Part shown: piece after piece, positions 12,578-23,396 of the stretch
Layout: every line of letters starts with the position of its first letter
Position numbering within the stretch: position 1 is the first letter of the stretch
From: Batillaria attramentaria
Taxonomy: Eukaryota > Mollusca > Gastropoda > Batillariidae
DNA length: 64,000 nucleotides
Assembly: GCA_018292915.2 (NCBI GenBank)
Contig: JACVVK020000385.1
Coordinates: 62,001 to 126,000, forward strand
Direction of reading: 5' to 3'
Program-made: the position numbers and the translations under genes
Notes under the pieces: model-generated
Seen by the model: the letters and a program-made list of their open reading frames with translations, nothing else
The model's database searches: none
What the model was told of the DNA's origin: nothing

Positions 12578-13085
12578 TTTTTTTTTTTTGTTTGTTTTTG
12601 CTGCCCCAACTGTTTTTGCCAGCTCCAGTGGTGTTCCTCCCAGGTCATGGGTGGAATCCACGGAGGGCTCGAAGGCTGGGGCAATTTTTTATTATGCATG
12701 ATGATGGAGATGAGGATGATGGTAAGACTATTCTATGGAGGTCCATGTGGTTTGGGACTGCGGGACAGGGCCGCATTCCACGCTTCCTGTCATAAATATC
12801 CCGGCGTTCACCAGGCCCGGGAACTACGGCACCTGCGGTGCCGGCCGTGTAATCATCCACATCATAAGACGTGTCATACCAAGGGAAGCACCCCCAAAGT
12901 CGCACCCGTGAAGTGGGTGAATCTCGGCTGTGTGGCAACCGCCTCCCCATTGGGCCCATAGCACACCCGCTCTGGGTAGGAGCCGACCTAGGTAGGAAAA
13001 ATCCCACTTGCCTCGGCTGGGATTCGAACCCGGGTCTCCCGGTCCATAGTCCGAAGTGCTAACCACTACACTACGGGGGCCGGTG
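12578..13085 (-). repeat. tRNA-Val-like SINE (family 1), copy 3, with 11-bp target duplication
   Basis: A full-length copy on the minus strand, with the tRNA-like head at 13020-13083. The target-site duplication CACCTGAGTGT is seen at 12567-12577 and 13086-13096, which fixes both ends. The T-run directly after the left duplication is the element's A-rich tail. Confidence 0.9.
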
Positions 13086-13096
13086 CACCTGAGTGT

Positions 13097-14695
13097 ATAA
13101 AAGAAAAAGGAGTGCAGCGTGGTGTTGTGGTTGTAAATACATTTTGATTGTGTGCACGTGCATCTGTTCATTGTCCATATGTACCTCATTTTTTTTTATA
13201 TCGGCAGTCTGATTTCTTTTTGTTTTATGGCCAGACACGTAGACAGTTGTGACCGTTTTGTTTTACATGATTATTCCAGAGCCAAGTGGTTGACACAGTT
13301 CGAGGTCTTACCAGAAGCATTTCCATCCACCCGTAAACGACATGTACATTATTGGTGCCGTGACACCCGTGTCTCTACTATAGGATCTGCTTGTGGTACA
13401 TGGCTTTGCTCTCTCTCATTTGTTTGGAAAGCAAATGAACGAGCATTATTTGAGTCTGCTGATTTAGTAAACATGTCTTTTGCACAGCCAGTACACTTCT
13501 TATGGGTAAGAATTTTTTTTTTAAAAAGGAGAAAAAAAAAAAGCCAGTACGCTTCATTTAAGTGTTTGTGATACTGAGCAAGACATGAGAAATTACAAGT
13601 GTTGGTGATTTTTCACGCATGACATTCAACAGATGTATATTAAACTCAAACTGTGAGTTGATGCTGCATTTTTTTTTTTTTTTTTTTTTGGTAATGTGGT
13701 GTTGTGCTGTTTGCTAAAGTCCCAGCTGTAGTTTCAGTGGGTTCCTGGAGTAACCAGAAAAAGAAACTGAGTTCATACCTTCTCAGATTTTTTCACTTAG
13801 CAGAGTTTTGCCCTTTCTTTTTAATGGCAGTGAAACCGTAGCCGAATATTAGATCTGTAGTTTTTCTATTTTCTTCTGCTTCATGGATTTATGATACTGA
13901 CTTCATCTGATTTTATTTTCTGTGCCCATTCAATATTTTAAGTTTGATTTTGATGCCACTTTTGGAGCAGGTATCTTCAGTTCATCCCTGTTTTTCGTGT
14001 TTCATGGTTTCCTGTTGCTTTTTGTTGAGTTGTTGTTGGGTTTTTTTTAAATGTTTTTTGGTTTAAAAAAAAATAAATTATTTATTATTATTTTATTTTA
14101 TTGGGGGGGGGGGGGGAGGAGGGGTGCCATTGGTGTGTGCATGTATGTGATTTTTTTTTAATCATTTAAGAGAAAATCTCTTGCCTAGTCATGTTGGTGC
14201 CATTCTTGTATTACCGGTATCCGCTCAAATCAAACCATTTATATGACATTTGCTAAAGAGCAAATATCCTGGGCGCCTCCCCCACAGATGTAATGACCAG
14301 TCTATTATAATGATTATAATAATTTATTACTATTGTTGTGCAAATATCTTTTCCAGGATATTTTAAGGAAAAAAAAAGTGTATCTCTAACCAGAAATGTG
14401 AAGTGTGCACCTGTGTATAATAAAGGCTTGTATAGCATATTTATTTGTAAATTAATTCATTTCTTTTGTTTGTTTTGTAACTTGAAAACCTGGAGTTCCC
14501 ATCACAATTACGGACTGAGCATTACAATCTGAAGTGGAGGGCTGAGGATATTTTTCAGTTTCTGTTTATTTTGTTTAAGCTGTTTCTTGTTGTTTGCTTG
14601 TTGTGCACGGTTTTAAGTTCTCTAAAGTGGAGTTTGCGTGTGTCTGTGTGTATGACCGAGTTGTGGCAAATTATCATGACCATTCCTGATTACAA
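13097..14695. other. Intergenic DNA, nothing recognised
   Basis: AT-rich sequence with T-runs (13672-13690), a poly-G run (14103-14116) and no coding or RNA feature that can be supported. Confidence 0.5.
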
Positions 14696-14703
14696 CAATT
14701 TCC

Positions 14704-15032
14704 CACAGACGTATAGAGATAGACGCACCGCGGTGCCGGAAAAGTGACACCGCCGCGCGCCATGTTGCTAGTACCTTGAAGTGCCAGCTGTTTACATAGC
14801 GTGCATAGAATTGACCAGACGCTATCAGCTGTTTACATAGCGCACATAGCATTGGTCCGCTTTATCTTGCGTCACATTTCTGATGACGTCTTTCTAAAGA
14901 ACTTTGTATTTCGAACGAGGCGTCCTATACACAGAGCCTCTGAGTTCTGGTATTAGTAAGATGGCCGCGATAGCGACACTCGCAAGCAGCCGTGGCAGCG
15001 TGCGGCGGTGCGTCTATCTCTTTACGTCTGTG
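14704..15032. mobile_element. hAT-type MITE with 8-bp target duplication
   Basis: A 329-bp element bounded by inverted repeats of about 28 bp, starting CACAGACGTATAGAGATAGA on the left and CACAGACGTAAAGAGATAGA reversed on the right. It is flanked by the 8-bp duplication CAATTTCC (14696-14703, 15033-15040). Eight-base duplications are the hallmark of hAT transposition. There is no transposase frame, so it is non-autonomous. It carries an internal near-duplicate (AGCTGTTTACATAGCG twice) and YY1-like words (AAGATGGCCGC). Confidence 0.85.
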
Positions 15033-15805
15033 CAATTTCCATGTATGCCATAAGAAACATATCAAAGATTTCAACAGTAATGAATGTGCTTCATGTGTGT
15101 GTCTCTCAGCTCTGTTGTGTTTGTGCCAAACTCATGCTGCAGTTGTGCCTGTTTTGTTATCATACCATTGTGGTGCAATACTACAAGCATCTTCATTTTG
15201 CATGGGGATTTTCCAGGTGTATTCTTCACAATACCAGTCTTCACACAAAGATCACCTGTAATCAAAGCAGACAGTTCTGCGCCTAGTAGGAGGAGCGTTT
15301 GACAACAGATACTTGTGTTCATTGGCTGTGTGATTAAAACGACGTACGTGCATGCACAGCGTCTGAGCGTTTGATAAACTTAAGTTTAAGCACATCACTT
15401 ATAAAATTCACTGTAGAAGAGGTCTTTAAAGACGACACATGATTGGCCAAAATAACACACCACCAGACTGGCGTTAAGTTATTGTGATGTTGTCATCTCA
15501 TGGTTTGTTTTACCGGGTACAGGGTGTATATGATTGTTTGCCAACTGTTATGCCACAACTTTTTTTTCCCCAATAAAACACTGTTCTGTCCCAACAAGTG
15601 TGTTTGTTTTGGGGAAAATATATCACAAGCCGCAATTTCAGAACAGTGTGTATGTGTGTGTGTGTGTTTCATGTCAAGCACCTTGATAAAAACACAAGGA
15701 CAAATGCAATGACCAGCATAAGTTGTACTTCAGAAGGCAGTCGCTGGCAAGACGCATAAATGATTTTTTTTTTTTTTTTTTTATTCAGTAAAACAGAAGG
15801 CAATG

Positions 15806-15977
15806 GTGGGTGGGTGTTTGGGGGTTTTTAACGTCCTTTTCCACCACATAGGGTGATATCAAAGACGGGGCAACGATGAAAAAGCCAAAACAAATATTTG
15901 GCCCCAGCGGGGATCGAACTCACGACCCGAGCATTAGAAGTCCAACGCTCTACCATTCGACCACCCCGGCTCCCCGC
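15806..15977 (-). repeat. tRNA-headed SINE (family 3), copy 1
   Basis: The minus-strand head at 15905-15977 reads GGGGAGCCGGGGTGGTCGAA, then an A-box region and B box GTGAGTTCGATCCC. The anticodon-loop position reads TCT, suggesting an Arg-like origin (inference). The tail ends in AAAGGACGTTAAA-type sequence, reversed here as TTTAACGTCCTTTTCCACCA. Copies recur at 20283, 45260, 54650 and 57158. Confidence 0.8.
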
Positions 15978-16544
15978 ATTGCAATGGTGTGCATGGTATT
16001 TAGATACAGAGGATTACTTTACCCTAACTTGTGGTTCTTTGGACAAGCTTTGGTTGCAGACATATTATGCATTGTAATATTAACAAGCTCCACATCACAC
16101 AGAAACAAGTCCACAAGACAACATTTCAAGGAATTTTATGGCTGGTTACTCTCACCCTCTTTCTCTCTCCCACTCGCACTGCAAGTGTTGTTTGTCTGAC
16201 ACACCAAAAAAAAAGCAGGGAATGCCAACATGAGATCACATCCCCCATATTATGATACTACACCAATGAAAAAAGGACAAACTGGTCTGGGTCCACTTTT
16301 CAGACCCTCTACATTTTCTCCATGTTCCATTTGTAGCATCCCTCTCCGAACCAAATTTTTTTTTTTTTTAATTTTGTGAGTGTTTTGTTTTCTGTTGCCA
16401 GTGAGCTACATGTAGACAATAATGACAAGACCGCAGCTTCAAAAAACATTAATTCAACACAAGCTCACATGCACAGATGCTACTGGTACAATGTATTTTC
16501 ATTTCTTGTTAAAGACTGTTCAGCTTTGCTTAGCTCACCCATAA

Positions 16545-16800
16545 TTTTGCTGTTGAGAGCGGCCCAGCTTAAGAAAACATTCATCCAAAACAATCTTACG
16601 AACCAAGATGCTGTATTTTAACTGTTGGCTGGGAATATGGACTGTTTGCATCAGCTACACAGCTCCTTCACTGTCCCTGTAATTTTGCTGTTGAGAGTCC
16701 AACTTCAGAAAACATTCATTCAACACAAGCTTGCATTCTGAGATGCTGTTTAAATTTGTGTGGTTGGACTGTTCCTATCAGCTGGCCCCTTCACTGTTCC
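16545..16800. repeat. Diverged tandem units downstream of the repeat-protein gene
   Basis: Two roughly 135-bp units share TTTTGCTGTTGAGAG, AAGAAAACATTCAT-like and AGATGCTGT words followed by a CTGTTTGCATCAGCTxxxC/CCTATCAGCTGGC block. The last unit runs into the stop-codon region of the neighbouring minus-strand gene, so the 3' untranslated region seems to have grown by local duplication. Confidence 0.5.
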
Positions 16801-17883
16801 CATCCTTTTTCTGTTCAGCCACCTCGCTGGCCTTTTTCTGTTCAGCCACCTCGCTGGCCTTTTTCTGTTCAGCCACCTCGCTGGCCTTTTTCTGTTCAGC
16901 CACCTCGCTGGCCTTTTTCTGTTCAGTCACCTCGCTGGCCTTTTTCTGTTCAGCCACCTCGCTGGCCTTTTTCTGTTCAGCCACCTCGCTGGCCTTTTTC
17001 TGTTCAGCCACCTCGCTGGCCTTTTTCTGTTCAGCCACCTCGCTGGCCTTTTTCTCAGCTATAACGCGCTGCACCTCCTTGGCAGTTTCTGGGTTGTCCG
17101 CCATCCATTTCTCGGCTGTGTTTTCCTGCAGCCACCCTGTTGTTTTGATGTGTCTGTTTAGGGTCCTGAGCAAATCTTCCAGGCTTTCCTGGGCTGAAAG
17201 TAGATAAAACGTACAGCAGGATGTGTTTTGTAGTTGTTTTGGTATGGGTGAAGTTTTGTTGTACAACTCTGAACTGTAGCTTCTCTATACCCCCCCCCCT
17301 CCACCCCCACCTCACCCAACAAAAACAAAAAATGCCCCCCCCCCCCCAACAAAAAAACCCCCCAAAAACATGAATGCAAACAAGACACAAACATCCCAGG
17401 GCCCCATAAACAAAACCAAAAAAAAGCTTGATAATTGACAAAATAACTCAGTTTTCATGTGATCTTGGTGGAAAACCTTTTGTTTTGTTTTGATTTTTAA
17501 CTAAAACACTCTGTGGTTTTAACAAATATTTCTCTGTGTGTGTAAGAAGGTCAAAAGAGAGAGGAAGAGAATGAGAGGGCAGGAGGAAGAGAGAGAGAGA
17601 AAAGCCGCTGGTCAGCGCTCAAACGCCCTGCAGCACACGACAGTCACACATGAGCGGCCTGGGTCCGCTTCGCACTGGGCTGTAAATGAGCTCATGACGC
17701 CACGCACAGATGTCATGCACAAAGCACTCCATCACCGGCGCCACAACACTGACCATGCGCCGCGAGAGAAGTGGGGAGGAAGAGGAAGAAAGAGCGCTTA
17801 CGTTGTTCTTCTGATGACGTAGCCCCTGGCTCCCCGGTGGCTCCCGCGTCTTTCGCGTCTCCTTTGGGCTCAGCCGCCGCCAT
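16778..17883 (-). CDS. Unrecognised two-exon gene; acidic N-terminus plus nine 9-residue repeats
   Basis: Exon 1 is 17883-17802: ATG in a CAACATGGCGGC context, 27 codons plus one base, donor GTAAGC. Exon 2 is 17193-16778: acceptor CTTTCAG, 2+414 bases, TGA. The phases match and give 165 residues. The product has a flexible N-terminus (MAAAEPKGDAKDAGATGEPG), a unique helical-looking core (QESLEDLLRTLNRHIKTTGW, then LQENTAEKWMADNPETAKEV), nine copies of KKASEVAEQ (one with T for A) and the tail KKDGNSEGAS. Perfect 27-bp DNA periodicity shows recent homogenisation. The repeats are charged and probably helical. No signal peptide or membrane segment is seen. No family is recognised, and function is unknown. 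Splicing and phase agreement argue for a real gene; the repeat length may vary between individuals. Confidence 0.65.
16811..17053 (-). repeat. 27-bp coding minisatellite, nine units
   Basis: The plus-strand core ACCTCGCTGG recurs at exact 27-base steps from 16821 to 17037. Only one unit has a substitution (GTCAC for GCCAC near 16926). It encodes KKASEVAEQ on the minus strand inside exon 2 of the gene at 16778-17883. Confidence 0.95.
17288..17350. repeat. C-rich simple sequence in the intron of the repeat-protein gene
   Basis: Two poly-C runs lie within the intron between 17194 and 17801. Apparent glycine/tryptophan-rich minus-strand frames through it are artefacts. Confidence 0.7.
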
Positions 17884-17887
17884 GTTG
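17876..17887 (-). promoter_or_regulatory. TISU / YY1-like start-codon element of the repeat-protein gene
   Basis: Read on the minus strand, CAACATGGCGGC surrounds the ATG and fits SAASATGGCGGC exactly. This supports the chosen start and suggests a short leader and housekeeping-type expression. Confidence 0.55.
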
Positions 17888-18109
17888 TCTTAGTACAACC
17901 CCTGGCAAAAGAAAACAACGTTGGTGTGCAAAATTGGAAAGGTCTACAAGAAATGAGCATCAAACCAGAACGTCGAACTGAACCGACGTCTAAAGCAACT
18001 GAACCGAGTCAATGTCAAACTAGCCTGAAATTCTTTAACTCAGTGACCCGGCATTGAAGACCGTCTGAACTGACTAGACATAGTATTACAAATTATATCA
18101 TCATTATTG

Positions 18110-18110
<1 letters not shown>

Positions 18111-18180
<70 letters not shown>
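18111..18180. repeat. (TG)n microsatellite, about 35 units
   Basis: An uninterrupted TG dinucleotide run. A (CT)n run follows at 18425-18452. Confidence 0.9.
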
Positions 18181-18186
<6 letters not shown>

Positions 18187-18963
18187 TGCTGGCTTGCACT
18201 TTTGGGGGGCTACGCAGTCACACTGGCCGGACTGGGCGGGGCCGGTACTGATGTCCGTCTTTACTATCCCGGTGGTGGCGGCGAAATGAATTTCCCTTTT
18301 GGGTTTAATCTTGAACCTGATCATTCCCATGCTCATGAGAAATGATCAGCAGTATCGTCTGTGAAATTCGTGTCAACCCTTCTCTCTCTCTCTGTCTCTG
18401 TCTCTGACGGTCTCTCTATGCCGTCTCTCTCTCTCTCTCTCTCTCTCTCTCAGAGTCTTGTTGTTAAAATCTCGATGAGACCACAGACAAAGAAGAGATT
18501 CCTTTACGTCTAGGAGCGTTGAGGCATTACATTTTGTCTGCCAACTTTACATCAACATTGTTTTTAGACTGAGAAGTTTCCGCCGCAAATCAGTCAGTGA
18601 AAATGTCACATAGGTTGGTTATTTTTTTTTTGTGTGTGTGTGTGCTTGTTTTGTTATATTAGATGTGACCAAGGAGAGTTGGAAGGAGGGGCAGGAGGCC
18701 GGGGAGGTTGTCCGGTATGAGAATGATAAAACCTTTCCCTCGCAGGATGAGTGTGTTTCTCAGTTTTCTTGCATCAGCTTTTTGCGTTACGCTGCATATC
18801 CAAGCTTGTACTGATCAAAACAGGGCAAAATTCAGGACGCCACATAAAATACAAATTTTACAAAACTGCCTAATTAATAATCAATAGCCCCCGCCCTCCC
18901 GGCCCGGGAGCGACAACAATTAAGGCCTTCCTCAATGTACACAGTCTGACAGTCTGAGAGGGA

Positions 18964-18969
<6 letters not shown>

Positions 18970-18998
<29 letters not shown>
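18970..18998. repeat. (TA)n microsatellite
   Basis: A short alternating TA run in intergenic DNA. Confidence 0.9.
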
Positions 18999-19000
<2 letters not shown>

Positions 19001-19139
19001 TGCCACTTTCTGAGAGACAAAAAGCCTGAAAATTGACCCTCAAAATCTGAATGGAAGGAAAGCCAAACTCCAGGGAGCCAGTGGAAGGAAGGAAGGACTT
19101 TGCCCGAACAGAGACATAGATAAGATGTATGTATGTCTC

Positions 19140-19720
19140 TGGCCCGAAGAATGTGAAAAGCGGGGGGGGGGGGGGGGGGGGGGGGGGCGGCGGCGGCGGT
19201 CAGGGTCTGTGCTGTTAGACACAGACTCGCGAGGTTTTTGGCCGGAAAAGCAGGAAAACGACTGCCTGAAGAAAGTTAAAAGCGGGGGGGGGGGGGGGGG
19301 GGGGGGAGCGGCAGTGGTCGGGTGCTGTGCTGATAGGCACAGACTCGCGAGGTTTTTGGCCGGAAAAGCAGGAAAACGACTTTGCCCGAAGACAGTGAAA
19401 AGCGGGGGGGGGGGGGGGGGGGGGGGGGGTGTTAACGTCGCCGAAGAATATGGAGCGCAAAATGGACCTTACCCGGAAAAGCCGACGGCCCAGCGATAGA
19501 CACAGACTCGCGATTTTTTGGGCCGGAAAAGCAGGAAAAAGCCGGAGAAGCCGGAAAACGCTTTAAAATGCCGGAAACCTCTTCACAGCCGGTTCAAAAA
19601 GCACGAAATCCTGCCACAGCAGGAAGAGTGGCAGCCCTGAATATGACAATATGAGGCGCAAAATGCACCTTACCCGGGGAGGCCGACGGTCCAGCGATAG
19701 ACACAGACTCGCGATTTCAA
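19140..19720. repeat. Minisatellite with long poly-G blocks
   Basis: Units of about 120 bp each begin AAAGCG, carry a run of roughly 20-30 G, then CACAGACTCGCGAGG, TTTTTGGCCGGAAAAGCAGG and AAAACGAC. Poly-G blocks start near 19161, 19284 and 19404. Degenerate partial units with ACAGACTCGCGATTT follow at about 19500 and 19702. The glycine- or proline-rich open frames here are artefacts. Such G-runs could form G-quadruplexes. Confidence 0.85.
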
Positions 19721-20282
19721 GTTTTCGCCGAAAAAGCCAACCCCTCTCCGCGTTCCAAGTCTGCACAAATTCGCGCAAGGCCGGGCACCCTTCCAAACGA
19801 CTTAATTCAAGTTGTTCTTGAATGGCCCTATTGACTGTCCACTGTAGTAACTTACGTGCGATACTGATACGCTCCTACAAAATACAGTATTTGACTTAAA
19901 GCAACGTCCGCACCACGAGAATTTTCTAACGACAATTTTTAGTCTGGGTTGGTGGACTGGTTGGTTGGTTGGTTATTTGGCACCACAAGAGTGATTCAGT
20001 TGGAGACGGCCCTAACTGATGGCCGGGCAGCCGGCTTTACGGGGGGAAGCGGGGGTGGGGGGGGGGGAGAACAGCTAACTTTTTAATGAACACTCCAGGT
20101 GAACACTGTCGGCCTCCGTTCATGTATCGTTGACTCAGTGTGGTGGGCAAGTTATACAATGTACAGTCTGCGAGGCTCAGTGATTTCAAACTCGGCGGGG
20201 TCACTGGAAAACGTCCCGACTGAACAGGCCAGTTTCGGCCCTGACGGCCCAAATCGAACCCGGAACCGGCTTCCGGGGGGGG

Positions 20283-20632
20283 GGGGGGGGTGTTTGGGAG
20301 TTTAACGTCCTTTTCCACCACATACTAGTGATATAAAAGACGGGGCAACAATGAAAAAGCCAGCACAAATTTTGGCCCCAGCCAGCCGGGATTCGAACTC
20401 ACAACCCGAGCATTGGAAGTCCAACCCTCTCCCGTCTTTTCACTGTTATTATTATGCTGTACGCTGTGACAGTATTCGCCGTACTACATTGTGAATGTTT
20501 CACAGGCGGAGGCTGTGCATAGGCTTCTGGCCTTTTTCCACCGCCTGAGTTTGTGTAAACTGACCAGCAAAATAAAAACCATGTTTAAATCAAGTCCAAC
20601 GCTCGGCTACCATTCGGCCACCCCGGCTCCCC
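20283..20632 (-). repeat. SINE (family 3), copy 2, split by a 166-bp insert
   Basis: The left part (20283-20425) runs from the tail into the tRNA-like head. The head resumes at 20592 and ends at CCCCGGCTCCCC. The word AAGTCCAAC occurs at 20417-20425 and again at 20592-20600, a 9-bp duplication flanking the 20426-20591 insert. The insert has no obvious inverted ends or coding frame. Confidence 0.7.
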
Positions 20633-20959
20633 CGGAACCTTCTGACCTGGAGCCCATCGCTCAACATGGTACGCCGGCCACACGACTGACTCCCCCTCTA
20701 AACCACACATCCTGACAAGCCAGTAAAATGATAGCATGTATAAGGACTCTGTCATATGACTGCGGATATCAGCTATATATTATATTGGAGTCCTTGACGG
20801 TATCGGGAAAAAATGTCATACCAGCTCTGGAAGTAACTGACAACTTGACATGCCGGCCAATGTCAGCACAAGCCAGCATGTCACCAGTGAATCAGGCAAC
20901 TGTTATAAAAGCCAGTCCGGCTATGGTATGTCAGCATCAACACCAAAGAAGCATACCCC

Positions 20960-20990
20960 CCCCCCCCCCGCCCCCCCCCCCCCCCTTTGA
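20960..20990. repeat. Poly-C tract
   Basis: Two C-runs separated by one G. The long proline-rich open frame across 20.7-21.8 kb is low-complexity and not called. Confidence 0.85.
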
Positions 20991-21057
20991 AATGAACAGA
21001 AGCAAACAACGATCCCAATCCATGAATACCTTCAACTCAACTCTCTCTCTCGGGGGA

Positions 21058-21235
21058 GGCTATTATGGAGGGAACTCGTACAGGTCAATTTTTAGACGGT
21101 TAGGGTTAGGTTTAGGGTTAGGGTTAGGCTTAGGGGTTGGGTTTGAACGCGCTATCGGGCGTTTCCGGAATCCCGTGACCTCAGGTGACGTCCGTCTAAA
21201 AATAGAACTGTACGAGTTCCCTCCATGTAATAGCC
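21058..21235. mobile_element. Inverted-repeat element with an internal telomere-like (TTAGGG) block
   Basis: Left arm 21058-21099 and right arm 21192-21235 are near-perfect inverted copies (GGCTATTA..GGAGGGAACT, TTTTTAGACGG). Between them lies TTAGGGTTAGGTTTAGGGTT and further variant units up to about 21145. The arms suggest a MITE-like fold-back unit rather than a chromosome end. No clear target duplication was found. Confidence 0.65.
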
Positions 21236-21299
21236 TTCACCGTCTCTCTCTCCCCGAACACCGACCTTGTGCCCCCTTCCCCTCCCCCCAAAGTAACAC

Positions 21300-21628
21300 C
21301 CACACACACGGCAACACAATAACGCCCCCTCCCCCCACCCCCCCCAAAAAAACAACAACAAACAAACACAACAAAACAAAAACCACACAACCCCCCCCCC
21401 CCCCAAAAAAAAAAAAAAACCCAACCCCCCCCCCCCCAAAAAAAAAAAACAACAACAAAAAAACAAAACAACAAACACCCCCCCCAAAAAAAAAACAAAA
21501 AAAAAAACCAACCACTACTGTGACCACCCCTCCCCCCTCAAAAAAAAAGCAAGTAAGAACCAAACAAAGAACATATACAAAACAAAACAAAAACAAACAA
21601 AAAAAACACAAACACTGTGACGCAAAAC

Positions 21629-21694
<66 letters not shown>
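21300..21694. repeat. C/A-rich low-complexity block ending in (CA)n
   Basis: Alternating poly-C and poly-A runs followed by a (CA)n run from about 21630 to 21694. Long proline/lysine and cysteine/valine frames are artefacts of composition. Confidence 0.9.
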
Positions 21695-21695
<1 letters not shown>

Positions 21696-22029
21696 GCCCT
21701 TGATGGCAAGCTTGGCTGTTGGGCCCTTGCATAACTCTCGGGGCGCGCGCTGGCCCCTGTGACATCACACAGTACGGCTGGCAAGTCAATGGATGCATAG
21801 GCCTTCTTGTGAGCACACGCCGACCCTTGGCTCGGCTGGGAGTAGGGAGGGTGGGGTGTTGGATGCCTGGGGGTGAAGAGGGTTTACAGTGGTGGTGAAC
21901 CACGCGGTGGTGGTGGTGGAGGAAGTGGCAAGAGAGGAGGAGGGGGAGGGGAGGAGAGTGTGAATTGCAGAGAACATACGGTGGGGGGGGGGGGGGAGGA
22001 TGGAGTGGGGGTAGTGTCCATCTGTGCAA

Positions 22030-22800
22030 GCTTAAATCAAGGCAAGGACTTGCCTCATTCAGGCTGGCTCCCACTCAGGGAGGAATGCAAAAGGAGATGT
22101 GCCAACTTCCAGGCTGCCATGCACGCTACTGAGACCACCTTGGGAGACGGGCTCACAGAGACAGTCACCAAGGAGACCCTGATCCGGCAGGGTCTAGAAG
22201 TCAAAGCGCCACGAATATATCGGACGACTACCCCGATGGCGGAGCACACAAATGACATCTGGTCGGAGTGCGGAGCGAAACCTGAGGTGGCACAAACTCC
22301 CAAGCCGGTCTTTCCGGCCTCCCTGGGAGTTGGCCAAGCCCGAGTACGAACATCGCTATGCTGAAGGCGCGTCAAAGAAAGCAGACTCTGCTCTTGCCAC
22401 AACCCTGGCAAGAGAGAAGATTGAACAGCGCTTCTCCCAGCACCTGAAAATCTACACGGACGGCTCTGTCCTAGACTCAGGAGAGGTTGGGTGCGCCTTC
22501 GTGATCCCAGACCTTGGAATCACAAGGCGCTACAAACTCAACGCCGGGTTAAGCATCTTCTCAGCAGAGATGTATGCAATCCTCATGGCCTGCACGTTTG
22601 TCAATGACATGCCAAACCCCCCGCTGGGGGTGGTCATTCTGTCCGACTCCAAGTCCTCACTCCAAGCCCTTGAGAGAGGGGGCACGAGGAATAGGAGTGA
22701 CGTACAAAGCGAGATCCTCTTTCTTGCCCATCAGATCATCACGAAGGGAACCGTCTTAGCCCTCATGTGGCTACCCTCCCACAGCGGGAGACAAGCAATT
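22030..22800 (+). pseudogene. Non-LTR retrotransposon ORF2 fragment with RNase H domain
   Basis: RNase H signatures appear in order: IYTDGS (first Asp), SAEMYAI (Glu), ILSDSKSSLQAL (second Asp) and WLPSHSG. The match stops just after SHSG, before the expected final catalytic Asp, so the domain is truncated. Upstream sequence (PPWELAKPE preceded by LPSRSF) joins to the 22030-22300 frame only by a frameshift. It belongs to an RNase H-bearing I/Jockey-type clade (inference). It is a dead 3' fragment; no reverse transcriptase is visible to the left. Confidence 0.8.
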
Positions 22801-23396
22801 AATACCTGCGTATCAGCTTATCGGACCAACCTTCTCAGCGTCATTCAACGTCATGGCTCCATATTGATACAGCCGCGAGATATCAGCACCCCCCTCAGTA
22901 CCCCCTACTCACACCTCCCCACTAAACACAAACACAGACCCTCCTTCAACCCCCCCCCCTCCTCAACCCCTTCTACACGCTCATTTACATCAGTTGTGAT
23001 GCTTCTTACCCCCCTCCCCTCCCCACCAATCCCGCGATTAGCCGTCTGCTTCCCAAGGATCGTGGCGTCATGGCGTCCACTACGCTTGCGGGGACCACAA
23101 CTGGGAAGGGGCTGGCTGTGTTGGTCACACAGTACTGGCGAGTGACGTAATCTGGCCACTGGCCTCCCCTGAGTCGGCGTGTGTAGTGCTGCGTGTACAG
23201 TGTAGTGCAGTGTGGAACATAGGGCTCTGGCCCCTGTTCCTCCCCCCCCCCCACCCCTCCCATCCCCCATGGCGAAATCCCCATGGCAACGGCACTGCTT
23301 CGAGCGATAGTTGCCCCTAGCTAGTCCCGATGGCCCAGTGGATTCCGCAACCTGAGCAAAAATCGCTTGGCAACACGTTGACTAAACACCGGAAAC

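Noticed and set aside
13020..13083. Apparent tRNA genes at A/B-box sequences (also 4250, 15905, 35000, 46920, 48700, 54770, 62310)
   Set aside because: Each is the head of a dispersed SINE with a shared non-tRNA body and target duplications; none folds as an intact independent tRNA.
20728..21784. 344-codon frame rich in Pro, Lys, Thr and His
   Set aside because: It runs through poly-C, poly-A, the inverted telomere-like element and a CA repeat, so no protein is plausible.
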